From NCBI RefSeq assembly GCF_015101885.1, contig NZ_CP062941.1:4030001-4094000 (forward strand): a stretch of DNA of 64,000 nt, read 5' to 3'. The notes under the pieces were generated by a model, which made no database searches, was not told the origin of the DNA, and saw only the letters and a list, made by a program, of their open reading frames with translations. Below, in pieces: positions 7,774 to 16,759 of the stretch. The DNA is from Massilia litorea (lineage in GTDB: Bacteria; Pseudomonadota; Gammaproteobacteria; Burkholderiales; Burkholderiaceae_D). Numbering within the stretch: position 1 is the stretch's first letter; every line of letters starts with the position of its first letter. Position numbers and translations under genes: made by a program.

Positions 7774-9119
7774 GCGACCTGACCCTGGGCGCCCTGTACG
7801 GCGCCGTCACGCTGATCGTCATGTTTTCCGGCATGCCGATCGCCTTCGCGCTCGGCCTGGTGGCCACCGCCTTCATGTACTTCTTCATGCCGGCCACCTC
7901 GCTCGACACGATCAGCCAGAACGTGTACGAGGAAATGGCCTCGATCACCCTGCTGTCGATCCCGCTCTTCATCCTGAAGGGCGCGGCGATCGGCAAGTCG
8001 CCGGCGGGCCGCGACCTGTACGGCGCGATCCACGCCTGGCTGCACAAGGTGCCGGGGGGACTCGGCATCGCCAACGTCTTCGCCTGCGCCCTGTTCGCGG
8101 CCATGGCCGGCTCCTCGCCCGCGACCTGCTCGGCGATCGGCTCGGCCGGCATCCCGGAGATGAGGAAGCGCGGCTATTCGCCCGGCTTCGCGGCCGGCAT
8201 CATCGCCGCCGGCGGCACCCTCGGCATCCTGCTGCCGCCCTCGATCACCATGATCCTGTATGCGGTCGCCGCCGAACAGTCCCTCGGTCGCCTGTTCCTC
8301 GCCGGGATCGGCCCCGGCCTGCTGCTGGTGCTGATGTTCGCCGGTTACGCGGTCTACCGCGCACGCAAGGAATACGGCATGGCCAAGGCCGCCTATGAAG
8401 GCGGCGGCGTCAAGTCGGCCTATCTCGAGAACGAGCATTTCACGCTCTCGCAAAAGGTCGAGATGCTGCCGCGCGTGCTGCCCTTCCTGGTCCTGCTGAT
8501 CGGCGTGATGATCGCGCTCTACGGCGGCTACGCGACGCCGTCGGAGACCGCCGGCCTGGGCGCACTGCTGGCGATCGTCCTGATCGCGGTCGTCTACAAG
8601 CTGTGGCACCCGAAGGACTTGTCTCCCTTCCTGGCCGCGACGATCAAGGAATCGACCATGCTGCTCCTGATCATCGGCATGTCGCTGCTGTATTCCTATG
8701 TGATGAGCTACCTGCACATCAGCCAGTCGGCCGCGCAATGGGTGGTCGACATGCACCTGTCGCGCTGGGTGCTGCTGTCGGTGATCCTGTTCATGGTGAT
8801 CGTGCTCGGCTTCTTCCTGCCGCCGGTCTCCATCATCCTGATGACGGCGCCGATCATCCTGCCGCCGCTGCGCGAAGCCGGTTTCGACCTGATCTGGTTC
8901 GGCGTGGTGATGACGATCGTAATGGAGATGGGCCTGATCCACCCGCCGGTCGGCCTGAACATCTTCGTGATCAAGAACATCGCGCCCGACATTCCGCTGC
9001 GCGACGTGATCTACGGCGTCATGCCCTTCGTCGGACTGATGTTCGTCGCCGTCGTGCTGCTGTGCGTGTTCCCGCAGATCGCCACCGGCCTGCCCGCCAT
9101 GCTGATGGGGGGAAGCTGA
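7770..9119 (+). CDS. dctM: TRAP transporter large permease subunit (DctM family)
   Basis: 449 residues, overlapping dctQ by ATGA. It is multi-spanning and has characteristic DctM segments: GMPIAFALG near the start, AAMAGSSPATCSAIGSAGIPEM near 110-130, and GILLPPSITMILYAV near 150-165. This subunit carries the transport path. Downstream coupling to mdcA (TGATGA, one-base overlap) shows the transporter and the decarboxylase are one transcription unit. The length is slightly above the usual 425-430, from an extended cytoplasmic loop around residues 195-230. Confidence 0.9.
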   Translation: MSDLTLGALYGAVTLIVMFSGMPIAFALGLVATAFMYFFMPATSLDTISQNVYEEMASITLLSIPLFILKGAAIGKSPAGRDLYGAIHAWLHKVPGGLGIANVFACALFAAMAGSSPATCSAIGSAGIPEMRKRGYSPGFAAGIIAAGGTLGILLPPSITMILYAVAAEQSLGRLFLAGIGPGLLLVLMFAGYAVYRARKEYGMAKAAYEGGGVKSAYLENEHFTLSQKVEMLPRVLPFLVLLIGVMIALYGGYATPSETAGLGALLAIVLIAVVYKLWHPKDLSPFLAATIKESTMLLLIIGMSLLYSYVMSYLHISQSAAQWVVDMHLSRWVLLSVILFMVIVLGFFLPPVSIILMTAPIILPPLREAGFDLIWFGVVMTIVMEMGLIHPPVGLNIFVIKNIAPDIPLRDVIYGVMPFVGLMFVAVVLLCVFPQIATGLPAMLMGGS

Positions 9120-10786
9120 TGAACGCGCCGGACAAGACCTGGAACACGCTCCAGGCCGACCGTAGGGCGCGCCTGGAAAGGACAGGCGCGGTGCTCGGGC
9201 GCGACCTGGACGGCAAGGCCGTCCCCAGCGGCCGGGTCCAGGACCTGCTGCACAGCGTGCTGGCCTGCGGCGACCGCGTCTGCCTCGAGGGGAACAACCA
9301 GAAGCAGGCCGATTTCCTGGCCGCGGCGCTGGCGGGACTGGATCCCTCGCGCATTAACAACCTGCACATGCTGCAGTCGGTGCTGGCGCTGCCGGAACAC
9401 CTCGACGTGTTCGAACGCGGCGTGGCTTCGCGCCTGGACTTTTCCTTTTCCGGCCCCCAGGCCGGGCGGGTGGCGAAGCTGGCCTCGGCCGGCAAGCTGA
9501 ACATCGGCGCGATCCACACCTATCTCGAGCTGTTCTCGCGCTACTTCATCGACCTGCCGCCGCGCGTGTCGCTGGTGGCGGCCGAAGCGGCCGACCGCAA
9601 CGGCAACCTGTACACCGGCGCCAACACCGAGGACACACCGGCCATCGTCGAGGCGACCGCCTTCAAGAACGGCATCGTCATCGTCCAGGTGAACCGCATC
9701 ATGGACACGCTGCCGCGCGTCGACATCCCGGGCGACTGGGTCGACTACGTGGTGCAGTCGCCGAAACCGTATTACATCGAGCCGCTGTTCACGCGCGACC
9801 CGGCCCTGATCTCGGAGATCCAGGTGCTGATGGCGATGATGGCCATCAAGGGCATCTATGCCGAGTACGGGGTCGAGCGCCTGAACCACGGCATCGGCTT
9901 CGACACCGCGGCCATCGAGCTGCTGCTGCCGACTTATGCGACCGACCTTGGCCTGAAGGGGAAGATCGGCCGTCACTGGGCCCTGAACCCGCATCCGGCG
10001 CTGATTCCGGCGATCGAATCGGGCTTCGTCGAATCCGTGTATTCCTTCGGTTCGGAGCTGGGGATGGAAGACTACATCCGCGCCCGCCCCGACGTGTTCG
10101 CGGTCGGCCCCGACGGCAGCATGCGCAGCAACCGGGCGCTGTGCCAGGCCGCCGGCCACTATGCCTGCGACATGTTCATCGGCTCGACCCTGCAGATCGA
10201 CTTGCAGGGCAATTCCTCGACGGCCGTCGTCGGCCGCATCGCCGGCTTCGGCGGCGCACCGAACATGGGAGCGGATGCGCGCGGAAGGCGTCACGCGAGT
10301 CCGGCCTGGCTCAAGGCCGGCGCCGAGGCACGCGGGGAGCGCAACACGATCCCACGCGGCCAGAAGCTGGTCGTGCAGATGGTCGAGACCTTCCGCGAGC
10401 ACATGCAGCCGGCCTTTGTCGAGCGCCTGGATGCCTGGGAACTGGCCGAGCAGGCCGGCTTCGAGATCCCGCCGGTAATGATCTACGGCGACGACGTGAC
10501 CCACATCCTGACCGAAGAAGGCATCGCCAACCTGCTGCTGTGCCGTAGCGCAGAAGAGCGCGAACAGGCGATCCGCGGCGTGGCCGGCTACACCCCGGTG
10601 GGCCTGGGACGCGACCGGCGCATGGTCGAAAACCTGCGCGACCGCGGCGTCATCAAACGGGCCGAAGACCTGGGCATCGACAAGCGGCTCGCCACGCGCG
10701 ACCTGCTGGCGGCCAAGAACATGAAAGACCTGGTGCGCGCATCGCACGGCATGTACGAGCCGCCGAAGCGCTTCCGCAACTGGTAA
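9119..10786 (+). CDS. mdcA: Malonate decarboxylase alpha subunit (acetyl-S-ACP:malonate transferase)
   Basis: 555 residues, the usual MdcA length. The alpha subunit swaps the acetyl group on the acyl-carrier subunit for malonate, giving malonyl-S-ACP and acetate. A CoA-transferase-like fold is suggested by KAVPSGRVQDLLHSVLACGDRVCLEGNNQKQADFL near the N-terminus and by later glycine-rich segments such as VVGRIAGFGGAPNMG. The ATG at 9119 shares one base with the dctM stop. It is followed by the other cytoplasmic decarboxylase genes in the order C-D-E-G-B-H. Confidence 0.95.
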   Translation: MNAPDKTWNTLQADRRARLERTGAVLGRDLDGKAVPSGRVQDLLHSVLACGDRVCLEGNNQKQADFLAAALAGLDPSRINNLHMLQSVLALPEHLDVFERGVASRLDFSFSGPQAGRVAKLASAGKLNIGAIHTYLELFSRYFIDLPPRVSLVAAEAADRNGNLYTGANTEDTPAIVEATAFKNGIVIVQVNRIMDTLPRVDIPGDWVDYVVQSPKPYYIEPLFTRDPALISEIQVLMAMMAIKGIYAEYGVERLNHGIGFDTAAIELLLPTYATDLGLKGKIGRHWALNPHPALIPAIESGFVESVYSFGSELGMEDYIRARPDVFAVGPDGSMRSNRALCQAAGHYACDMFIGSTLQIDLQGNSSTAVVGRIAGFGGAPNMGADARGRRHASPAWLKAGAEARGERNTIPRGQKLVVQMVETFREHMQPAFVERLDAWELAEQAGFEIPPVMIYGDDVTHILTEEGIANLLLCRSAEEREQAIRGVAGYTPVGLGRDRRMVENLRDRGVIKRAEDLGIDKRLATRDLLAAKNMKDLVRASHGMYEPPKRFRNW

Positions 10787-10809
10787 CGATCATTGGTAGA
10801 AGAGACACC

Positions 10810-11124
10810 ATGGAAAAGCTTACATACCGATTTGCAGGCGGCAGCCGCGCGCTGCCGCACACCGCGGAAGTCGTCGGCGTCGTCAGCTCCGGCAACCTCG
10901 AGGTGCTGATCGAATCGGCGCCCCTGAACGGAGACTGCGCGATCGAAGTCAATACCGCGGCCCTGGGCTTCGGCGCCACCTGGGAAGCCGTCATGCGCGA
11001 CTTCCACGAGCGCTGGCAGCTGACGGACACCCGCATCGCCATCAACGACATGGGCGCCACGCCCGCCGTGGTCAGCCTGCGCCTGGACCAGGCCGTGGAG
11101 ACCGTGCTGGGAGGCCCGCCATGA
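10810..11124 (+). CDS. mdcC: Malonate decarboxylase acyl carrier protein, delta subunit
   Basis: 104 residues, close to the 99 or so of known MdcC. It carries the 2'-(5''-phosphoribosyl)-3'-dephospho-CoA prosthetic group on a serine. The motif GVVSSGNLEVL places the modified Ser at residue 27 by alignment with the family's GSGDLEVL pattern. It starts 23 bases after mdcA with a purine-rich site (AGAAGAGA) and overlaps mdcD by four bases. Confidence 0.93.
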   Translation: MEKLTYRFAGGSRALPHTAEVVGVVSSGNLEVLIESAPLNGDCAIEVNTAALGFGATWEAVMRDFHERWQLTDTRIAINDMGATPAVVSLRLDQAVETVLGGPP

Positions 11125-12017
11125 GCAGCTACCTGGAATTGTCGGCGCGCGAGCGCCTGGCCCAGCTCTTCGACGCGGGCAGCTTCACCGAATTCCTGCC
11201 GCCGAAAGCGCGCGTGATCAGCCCGCACCTGGCCCAGCTCGACGCCCCGGTCGCCTTCGATGACGGCGTCGCCGTCGGCCGCGCGTGCCTCGATGGCCGG
11301 ACCGTCTTTGCCGCCGCCCAGGAAGGCGGCTTCATGGGCGGCGCGGTCGGCGAAGTGCATGGGGCCAAGCTGGTGGGCCTGCTGCGCCGCGCCATCGCCG
11401 AGCGCGCGGCGGGCGTGGTGCTGCTGCTCGAATCGGGCGGCGTGCGCCTGCACGAAGCGAATGCGGGCCTGGTCGCCGTTTCGGAAGTGATGCGCGCCGT
11501 GCTCGATGCCCGCAATGCCGGCGTGCCGGTGATCGCCCTGATCGGCGGCGCCAATGGCTGCTTCGGCGGCATGGGCATCGTGGCGCGCTGCACGAATGCC
11601 GTGATCATGTCGGAAGAGGCGCGCCTGGGCATGTCGGGACCGGAAGTCATCGAGACCGCCAGCGGCGTCGAGGAATTCGATTCGCGCGACCGCGCCCTGG
11701 TCTGGCGCACCACCGGCGGCAAGCATCGCTACCTGCTGGGCGACTGCCAGGAGCTGGTGGCGGACAAAGTGGCCGACTTCCGCGCCGCGGCCATTGCGAC
11801 GCTGGATCGCCTCCAGGTGCAGGAGACTGCCCTGAGCCTGGCGGCCCTGGAAGCCGAGCAGGACATGCTGGCCCGGCGCCTGGATCGCTTCGGCACCCTG
11901 GAGGAACCAATGCAGATCTGGGCCGCGCTCGGGATCGCCGAGCCGCGCAGCCTGCCGCTGCTCGAAGCGGGGCCTTTCGTGGAACAGGTAGCCGCACACC
12001 GGATTGGAGCGAACTGA
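11121..12017 (+). CDS. mdcD: Malonate decarboxylase beta subunit
   Basis: 298 residues with the crotonase-like carboxyltransferase fold. With MdcE it decarboxylates malonyl-S-ACP to acetyl-S-ACP. Visible features are the N-terminal SYLELSARERLAQLFDAGSF, the GGFMGGAVGEVHGAKLVGLLR segment, the oxyanion-type glycines in GGANGCFGGMGIVA, and SGPEVIET. Overlaps of four bases with mdcC and one base with mdcE indicate tight coupling. Confidence 0.93.
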   Translation: MSSYLELSARERLAQLFDAGSFTEFLPPKARVISPHLAQLDAPVAFDDGVAVGRACLDGRTVFAAAQEGGFMGGAVGEVHGAKLVGLLRRAIAERAAGVVLLLESGGVRLHEANAGLVAVSEVMRAVLDARNAGVPVIALIGGANGCFGGMGIVARCTNAVIMSEEARLGMSGPEVIETASGVEEFDSRDRALVWRTTGGKHRYLLGDCQELVADKVADFRAAAIATLDRLQVQETALSLAALEAEQDMLARRLDRFGTLEEPMQIWAALGIAEPRSLPLLEAGPFVEQVAAHRIGAN

Positions 12018-12733
12018 TGGACTGGAACACAATCGCGAGCGCCCTGTTCCCGCGCGGGCACGACATCACCGAGCGCGACCTGTTTTTGAGCGGGACGGCC
12101 CAGGTAGGCGAGACGAGGGTGGCCGTCGTCGGCACCACCGGCCACGCGCCGATCGGGGTCGAGATCGCCCTGGCGCAGGCGCGTTTCATTTTGCAGACCG
12201 TGCGCGAGCACCCGGGGCGGCCGATCCTGATCCTGGTCGACACCGTCGGCCAGCGCCTGCGCCACCGCGACGAAATGCTGGGAATTAACAGCTACATGGC
12301 CCACCTGGGCAAATGCGTGGAACTGGCGCGCCGCCAGGGGCATCCGGTGCTGGGACTGGTGTACGACCAGGCCCTGTCCGGCGGCTTCATCACCAGCGGC
12401 CTGATGGCCGACGCCTGCTACGCGCTGCCCGATTCGACCATCCGCGTGATGGGCCTGCCGGCAATGGCGCGCATCACCAAGGTGCCCGAGGAGCGGCTGA
12501 CCGAACTCGCGGCCAGCAATCCGGTCTTCGCGCCGGGGCCGGAAAACTACCTGCGCATGGGTGGGGTGCGAGAAATCTGGCAGGGCGAGCTCGGCGCGCA
12601 GCTGGAAGCGGCGCTGGCGGAGCTCGCCCCCGTCGACGAGCGCGCCGCGCTTGGCCTGGCGCGCGGCGGACGCAAGTTCGCGCAGCCCGTGATCGAAGCC
12701 ATCATGGCGGGGCGCGATGTACTCGCGTCATGA
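12017..12733 (+). CDS. mdcE: Malonate decarboxylase gamma subunit
   Basis: 238 residues. This is the partner of MdcD in the carboxyltransferase-like decarboxylase. It has LILVDTVGQRLRHRDEMLGI and the glycine-rich GLVYDQALSGGFITSGLMAD, typical of MdcE, followed by VMGLPAMARITKVPEERL. The ATG overlaps the mdcD TGA by one base. The 3' end overlaps mdcG by 17 bases. Confidence 0.93.
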   Translation: MDWNTIASALFPRGHDITERDLFLSGTAQVGETRVAVVGTTGHAPIGVEIALAQARFILQTVREHPGRPILILVDTVGQRLRHRDEMLGINSYMAHLGKCVELARRQGHPVLGLVYDQALSGGFITSGLMADACYALPDSTIRVMGLPAMARITKVPEERLTELAASNPVFAPGPENYLRMGGVREIWQGELGAQLEAALAELAPVDERAALGLARGGRKFAQPVIEAIMAGRDVLAS

Positions 12734-13361
12734 CCTGGTCTGGCTGACGGCGCAGGGGTGGAAAGAGGCAGCGAAGACGGTGCGCCCCGGCGACCTGCGA
12801 TCGCTCGCGCTGTGGGAACGCCAGGGCTGGCCGGCGGTCGTGCGGCGGCGCGATGTCGGCCAGCCGGCCGGTATCGTTTCGCTCGGCATCGCGCTGCCGC
12901 CGGCCGGGGCCGACGCGCCGAAGGAGCGCATCGCGCTGCGCGTCCCGTCGCAGCATGTCGCGCGTCGCGCGGGTGCGCTGTCGCTGCCTGAGGCGATGGC
13001 GGCCGCACCCGAAACCTGGCGCGCGGACCTCGCTGCGCTGGGCGGCGGCACCGCGCTGCGTGCCTACGGTTCGCTCGCGCTGCAGGCCATCACCGGACTT
13101 CCCTACCTGACCCCGCGCTCGGACATCGACCTGCTGCTCGCGCCGCGCAGCCGCAGCGAACTCGATGCGGGAATCGCCGCGCTGTCGCGCCATGCGGACG
13201 CCCTGCCGCTCGACGGCGAAATCCTGTTCCCGGGAGGCGCGGCCGTGGCCTGGAAGGAGTGGCGCGACGCCCGCGACGGCATGCGGGTGCTGGTGAAAAC
13301 GATGGACGCGGTGCGCCTCGATAGCCGCGCCGCGCTGCTGGCCACGCTGGAGGACCGATGA
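12717..13361 (+). CDS. mdcG: Phosphoribosyl-dephospho-CoA transferase (malonate decarboxylase holo-ACP synthase)
   Basis: 214 residues. MdcG attaches the phosphoribosyl-dephospho-CoA group to MdcC. A nucleotidyltransferase-like signature is visible: YGSLALQAITGLPYLTPRSD followed by IDLLL, giving the G-S...D-x-D pattern near residues 118-144. The start at 12717 lies inside mdcE (17-base overlap); no other in-frame start sits nearer. The length matches the family (about 205-215). It ends with an ATGA overlap into mdcB. Confidence 0.9.
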   Translation: MYSRHDLVWLTAQGWKEAAKTVRPGDLRSLALWERQGWPAVVRRRDVGQPAGIVSLGIALPPAGADAPKERIALRVPSQHVARRAGALSLPEAMAAAPETWRADLAALGGGTALRAYGSLALQAITGLPYLTPRSDIDLLLAPRSRSELDAGIAALSRHADALPLDGEILFPGGAAVAWKEWRDARDGMRVLVKTMDAVRLDSRAALLATLEDR

Positions 13362-14257
13362 GCCTTGCCGCCATCGCCGCCCGCCGCGCACTGCTCGCGC
13401 CGCGCCCACCCGCCGCACCGGACCAGGCGCTGCATGGCGCCGTCGCGCGGCTGGCGCTGCGCTGCCTGTACGCCGAGCTGACGCTGTATCCGAAACCGGG
13501 CCTCGTTTCGCTGGTCGACAACGGCAGCCACGGCGACATGAATGCCGAGACCTTCATGCGCAGCCTGTTCGCGCTGCGCCATTATTTTTCCCGCATTTGC
13601 CGCGCAGGTGCCCACGGCGCGCTATTCGGCGAACTGAAGCGGCTGGGAATCGAGGCGGAAGCGCGCATGCTGCTCGCGACCCGCGGCATCAATACCCACC
13701 GCGGCGCGATCTTCAGCCTCGGCCTGCTGTGCGCGGCCATCGGCCGGGCGCGCGCCCAGGGTGTCGCCCTGACGCCCGCCGGCCTGCGTGCGGTGCTGCT
13801 GCTGCGCTGGGGCGAGGAACTGGCGGCGCATACGGTGCCGGGTGCACAGCAGTCGAACGGCCTGCGCGTGGCCGACCTGCACGGCGCCGGCGGCGCGCGC
13901 GAGGAAGCGGCGCTCGGCCTCCCGTCCGTGTTCGAGACCGGCCTGCCGGCGCTGCGCGCGACGCTCGCCGCGGGACGCGGCCTGCAGCAGGCGCGCATCG
14001 ACGCCCTGTTCGCGCTGATGGCGCGCGTCAGCGACACCAACGTGTTCCACCGCGGCGGCGCGGCGGGCGCGGCCACCGTACGCGAGCAGGCGCAGGCCTT
14101 CCTCGACGCCGGCGGAACGGGCGATCCACACTGGCGCGAACGGGCGCTGGCCTGCCATCGCCTGTTCGTCGCGCGGCGCATCTCGCCCGGCGGCGCGGCG
14201 GACCTGCTGGCCGCCACCTGCCTCGTGCATGCTGCAACGAGCGGCACCCTGCCGTGA
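13358..14257 (+). CDS. mdcB: Triphosphoribosyl-dephospho-CoA synthase
   Basis: 299 residues, CitG/MdcB family. It makes 2'-(5''-triphosphoribosyl)-3'-dephospho-CoA from ATP and dephospho-CoA, the precursor used by MdcG. Conserved segments: LTLYPKPGLVSLVDNGSHGDMN near residues 42-62, TRGINTHRGAIFSLGLL near 108-125, and the C-terminal RVSDTNVFHRGG. In Klebsiella and Pseudomonas operons mdcB sits near mdcA; here it has moved behind mdcG. It overlaps both neighbours by four bases. Confidence 0.93.
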   Translation: MSLAAIAARRALLAPRPPAAPDQALHGAVARLALRCLYAELTLYPKPGLVSLVDNGSHGDMNAETFMRSLFALRHYFSRICRAGAHGALFGELKRLGIEAEARMLLATRGINTHRGAIFSLGLLCAAIGRARAQGVALTPAGLRAVLLLRWGEELAAHTVPGAQQSNGLRVADLHGAGGAREEAALGLPSVFETGLPALRATLAAGRGLQQARIDALFALMARVSDTNVFHRGGAAGAATVREQAQAFLDAGGTGDPHWRERALACHRLFVARRISPGGAADLLAATCLVHAATSGTLP

Positions 14258-15156
14258 GCGCGCGCCTGCTGATCCTGTGTCCGGGCCAGGGCGGCCAGCA
14301 CGCCGCCATGTACGACCTGGCGCGCGGCGATCCGGCCGGCGCCGCGCTGCTCGATGCCTGCGCGCCGGCGCTCGATCCGGATACCCTGTTCGACAACCGG
14401 ATCGCCCAGCCGGCGATCGTCGCCGCCACCCTCGCCACCTGGGAAGCGCTGCGCCCTCGGCTGCCGGCGCCGGCGCTGGTCGCCGGCTACAGCATCGGCG
14501 AACTGGCTGCGCATGGCGTGGCGGGCGCTTTGCCTGCTCAGGATGCAATCGCACTGGCAAGCCGGCGCGCCGCGCTGATGGACGCCGCTGCCGCTGCAGG
14601 CGTGCGCGGCGCCCTGGCCGCCGTCAGCGCCCTGCCGCTCGAACGCGTGCGCGCGATCGCCCGGGCCTGCGACTGGCAGCTCGCCATCGTGAATGGCGAA
14701 GACGCTTGCGTCGCCGGCGGACCCGCTTCGACATACGAAACCTTTGCCGGCGCCTGCGAGGCCGCCGGCGCGCGCATGCAGCGCCTGCCGGTCGCCGTGG
14801 CTTCGCACACGCCCCTGATCGCCGCGGCGGTGCAGCCCTTTGCCGGCGCACTCGCCGGTGCGCCCTTCCACGGCTGGCAGTGCCCGGTACTGTCGGGGAT
14901 CAGCGGTGTGCGCATCGCGAGCAAGGATGCGGCGGTCGAACACCTGTCGCGCCAGCTGGCGGAGACGATCGAATGGCGCGCCTGCATGGACGCGGCCGTC
15001 GAGAGCGGGATCAGCGTGGCGCTCGAGCTGGGGCCGGGCGCGGCGCTGGCGCGCATGTTCGCGGCGCGCCACCCGCAGGTTGCCTGCCGTTCGGTTGCGG
15101 AGTTCCGCAGCCTGGATGGTGTCGCCGCCTGGGTGGAGCGCCAATTCGAGCGCTAG
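14254..15156 (+). CDS. mdcH: Malonyl-CoA:ACP transacylase of malonate decarboxylase, epsilon subunit
   Basis: 300 residues starting at a GTG that overlaps mdcB (GTGA). FabD-like acyltransferase that charges the carrier protein with malonyl from malonyl-CoA. The N-terminal LLILCPGQGGQ and the nucleophile elbow AGYSIGELAAHG (catalytic Ser) are clear. The second catalytic residue is the His in VASHTPLIAAA. It is the last mdc gene. A new promoter begins about 20 bases later, and I see no hairpin terminator between. Confidence 0.92.
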   Translation: MSARLLILCPGQGGQHAAMYDLARGDPAGAALLDACAPALDPDTLFDNRIAQPAIVAATLATWEALRPRLPAPALVAGYSIGELAAHGVAGALPAQDAIALASRRAALMDAAAAAGVRGALAAVSALPLERVRAIARACDWQLAIVNGEDACVAGGPASTYETFAGACEAAGARMQRLPVAVASHTPLIAAAVQPFAGALAGAPFHGWQCPVLSGISGVRIASKDAAVEHLSRQLAETIEWRACMDAAVESGISVALELGPGAALARMFAARHPQVACRSVAEFRSLDGVAAWVERQFER

Positions 15157-15177
15157 CGGCCTCAATGTAAAGGAAGC

Positions 15178-15226
15178 TTGACATCACCGGAAACGCTGTC
15201 TACCATGTAAAGCATACTTTACATGG
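15178..15226 (+). promoter_or_regulatory. Promoter with perfect dyad operator
   Basis: TTGACA (15178-15183), 17 bases, then TACCAT (15201-15206). A perfect inverted repeat with arms CCATGTAAAG (15203-15212) and CTTTACATGG (15217-15226) and four bases between overlaps the -10 box and the transcription start. A further half-site, ATGTAAAG, lies at 15165-15172. The arrangement is that of a repressor site. The HTH protein encoded two genes on is the obvious candidate. Confidence 0.7.
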
Positions 15227-15237
15227 AGGCCAGTGTC

Positions 15238-15624
15238 ATGCGTGAAAAGCGTATCGCCCGAATCTACTACCGCGAGCTGTTCGCCGCGTTCGCGCTCTAC
15301 ACCATCCTGCTGGTGGCGGCGATCAGGTTCGGGCGGCCGATGCCGGACAGCCTGCTGCGCACGGCGATCCTGGCCAGCCCGATGATCGGCTTTGGCGCGG
15401 CCATCTGGGCCATCGCGCGCCAGGTGCAGCGCGCCGACGAATACATCCGGATGCGGCTGCTGGAAAACATCGCGCTGGCCGCCGCGATCACGGCCGGCCT
15501 GAGCTTCACCTACGGCTTCCTCGAAACGGCCGGCTTTGCCAAGCTGTCGATGTTCACCGTCTGGGCCGTGCTCTGCCTGTCGCTCGGCGCAGTACAGCTC
15601 GTGCGCAAAGCGCTCGGCCGATGA
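15238..15624 (+). CDS. Four-helix small membrane protein
   Basis: 128 residues with four predicted membrane helices (about 11-30, 43-63, 76-97 and 103-122) and little else. It is basic at the N-terminus (MREKRIARIYYR), which suggests a cytoplasmic N-end. The ATG at 15238 is chosen because GGAGG (15225-15229) stands eight bases upstream; an ATG at 15223 would lie inside the operator. I do not recognise a functional family. It overlaps the following HTH gene by ATGA; small membrane proteins paired with a Cro/CI-type regulator are a common bacterial arrangement. Confidence 0.75.
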   Translation: MREKRIARIYYRELFAAFALYTILLVAAIRFGRPMPDSLLRTAILASPMIGFGAAIWAIARQVQRADEYIRMRLLENIALAAAITAGLSFTYGFLETAGFAKLSMFTVWAVLCLSLGAVQLVRKALGR

Positions 15625-15824
15625 ACAACCATATTCGCGAACTGCGCGCCGAACACGGCTGGAGCCAGGCCCGCCTGGCCGAGCTGCTCGACGTTTCGCG
15701 CCAGACCGTGATCGCCATCGAGACCGGGCGCTACGACCCCAGCCTCCCGCTCGCCTTTGCGATTTCCCGTTTATTCCAGCAACCGATCGAAGCCATCTTC
15801 AACCCTGACCAGGAGCCCGCATGA
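15621..15824 (+). CDS. XRE-family HTH regulator, 67 residues
   Basis: A single Cro/CI-type helix-turn-helix domain: NNHIRELRAEHGWSQARLAELL, then DVSRQTVIAIETGRYDPSLPLAFAISRLF. It resembles the small YozG/PlcR-like HTH proteins that accompany a membrane protein gene. It is translationally coupled to both neighbours through ATGA overlaps. It probably binds the CCATGTAAAG dyad at 15203-15226 and represses its own operon; this rests on position only. Confidence 0.88.
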   Translation: MNNHIRELRAEHGWSQARLAELLDVSRQTVIAIETGRYDPSLPLAFAISRLFQQPIEAIFNPDQEPA

Positions 15825-16750
15825 AAGCCACCCTGTTGTTCGCACTGCTCGCCGCAAGCTTGACGCCGGCCTTTGCCGCTGACGTCCCGGCCGCCCCCAA
15901 CCGCTTTGCCGGCGCCGTCGCACCGGCCGAGCGCTTCGAGCTGCAGGGCATGCTGGTCGAGCGCTTCGGTGCCGGCGGCAAGCCCTTGGTCCTGATACCG
16001 GGCCTCGCCACGGGCGGCTGGGTATGGCAGGAAACGGTGCGCGCGTTCGCCGGCAGCCAAGCCGTGTATGTCGTGACCCTGCCCGGTTTCGATGGACGCC
16101 CGGCGGTCGAGGGCAATCCCTTCGATGCGGCAAAAAGCGCGCTGAAGGAGCTGATCGCCTCGCGCCGGCTGGCCAGTCCGGTGCTGGTCGGGCATAGCCT
16201 GGGCGCGACGCTGGCGATCGCGCTGGCCGAGGAACTGCCGGGCCGGATCGGCGGCACGGTCGCCATCGACGGCCTGCCGGTCATGCCGCGCACCGAAGAC
16301 AGCCCGCCGGAACAGCGCGCCGCGATGGCGGACGCGATGCGCCAGCGGATGGCGGCTGCCGACCCCGCCGCCTTCGCCGCCCAGCAGCGGCAATACATGC
16401 GCGCCATCGGCACGGTCGACATGGGCAAGGCGGACGACCTGGCGCAGCTGACCAGCCGCAGCGATCCCGCCGCCGTGGCGGCCTGGGTCGGCGCCGTGCT
16501 GGCACTCGACCTGCGCCCCGGCCTGTCGAAGATCACCGCGCCGGTACTCGTGCTGGCGCCCTTCTACGGCCCGGACAGCGCGGCCCAGGGCGGGATATCG
16601 TCGGCGGACAAGGTGGCGTATTATCGGGAACTGATGACCGGCACCCCGAAGCTGGAGGTCGCGCCGGTCGAGAATGCGCGCCACTTCGCCATGATCGACC
16701 AGCCGCAGGCGGTCAACGACGCGCTGCGCCGCTTCCTCAAAAACCTGTAA
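15821..16750 (+). CDS. Exported alpha/beta hydrolase
   Basis: 309 residues with a Sec signal (MKATLLFALLAASLTPAFAA), so the product is periplasmic or secreted. Alpha/beta-hydrolase signatures: LVLIPGLATGGWVWQ (oxyanion region), nucleophile elbow GHSLGATLA (catalytic Ser near residue 126), and C-terminal His in NARHFAMIDQP. The substrate is unknown. It is third in the operon driven by the dyad-controlled promoter and coupled to the HTH gene by ATGA. Confidence 0.85.
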   Translation: MKATLLFALLAASLTPAFAADVPAAPNRFAGAVAPAERFELQGMLVERFGAGGKPLVLIPGLATGGWVWQETVRAFAGSQAVYVVTLPGFDGRPAVEGNPFDAAKSALKELIASRRLASPVLVGHSLGATLAIALAEELPGRIGGTVAIDGLPVMPRTEDSPPEQRAAMADAMRQRMAAADPAAFAAQQRQYMRAIGTVDMGKADDLAQLTSRSDPAAVAAWVGAVLALDLRPGLSKITAPVLVLAPFYGPDSAAQGGISSADKVAYYRELMTGTPKLEVAPVENARHFAMIDQPQAVNDALRRFLKNL

Positions 16751-16759
16751 GGAGACAGC

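Noticed and set aside
15157..15177. A terminator after mdcH
   Set aside because: The 20 bases hold only a repressor half-site and the start of a promoter; no stem is present.
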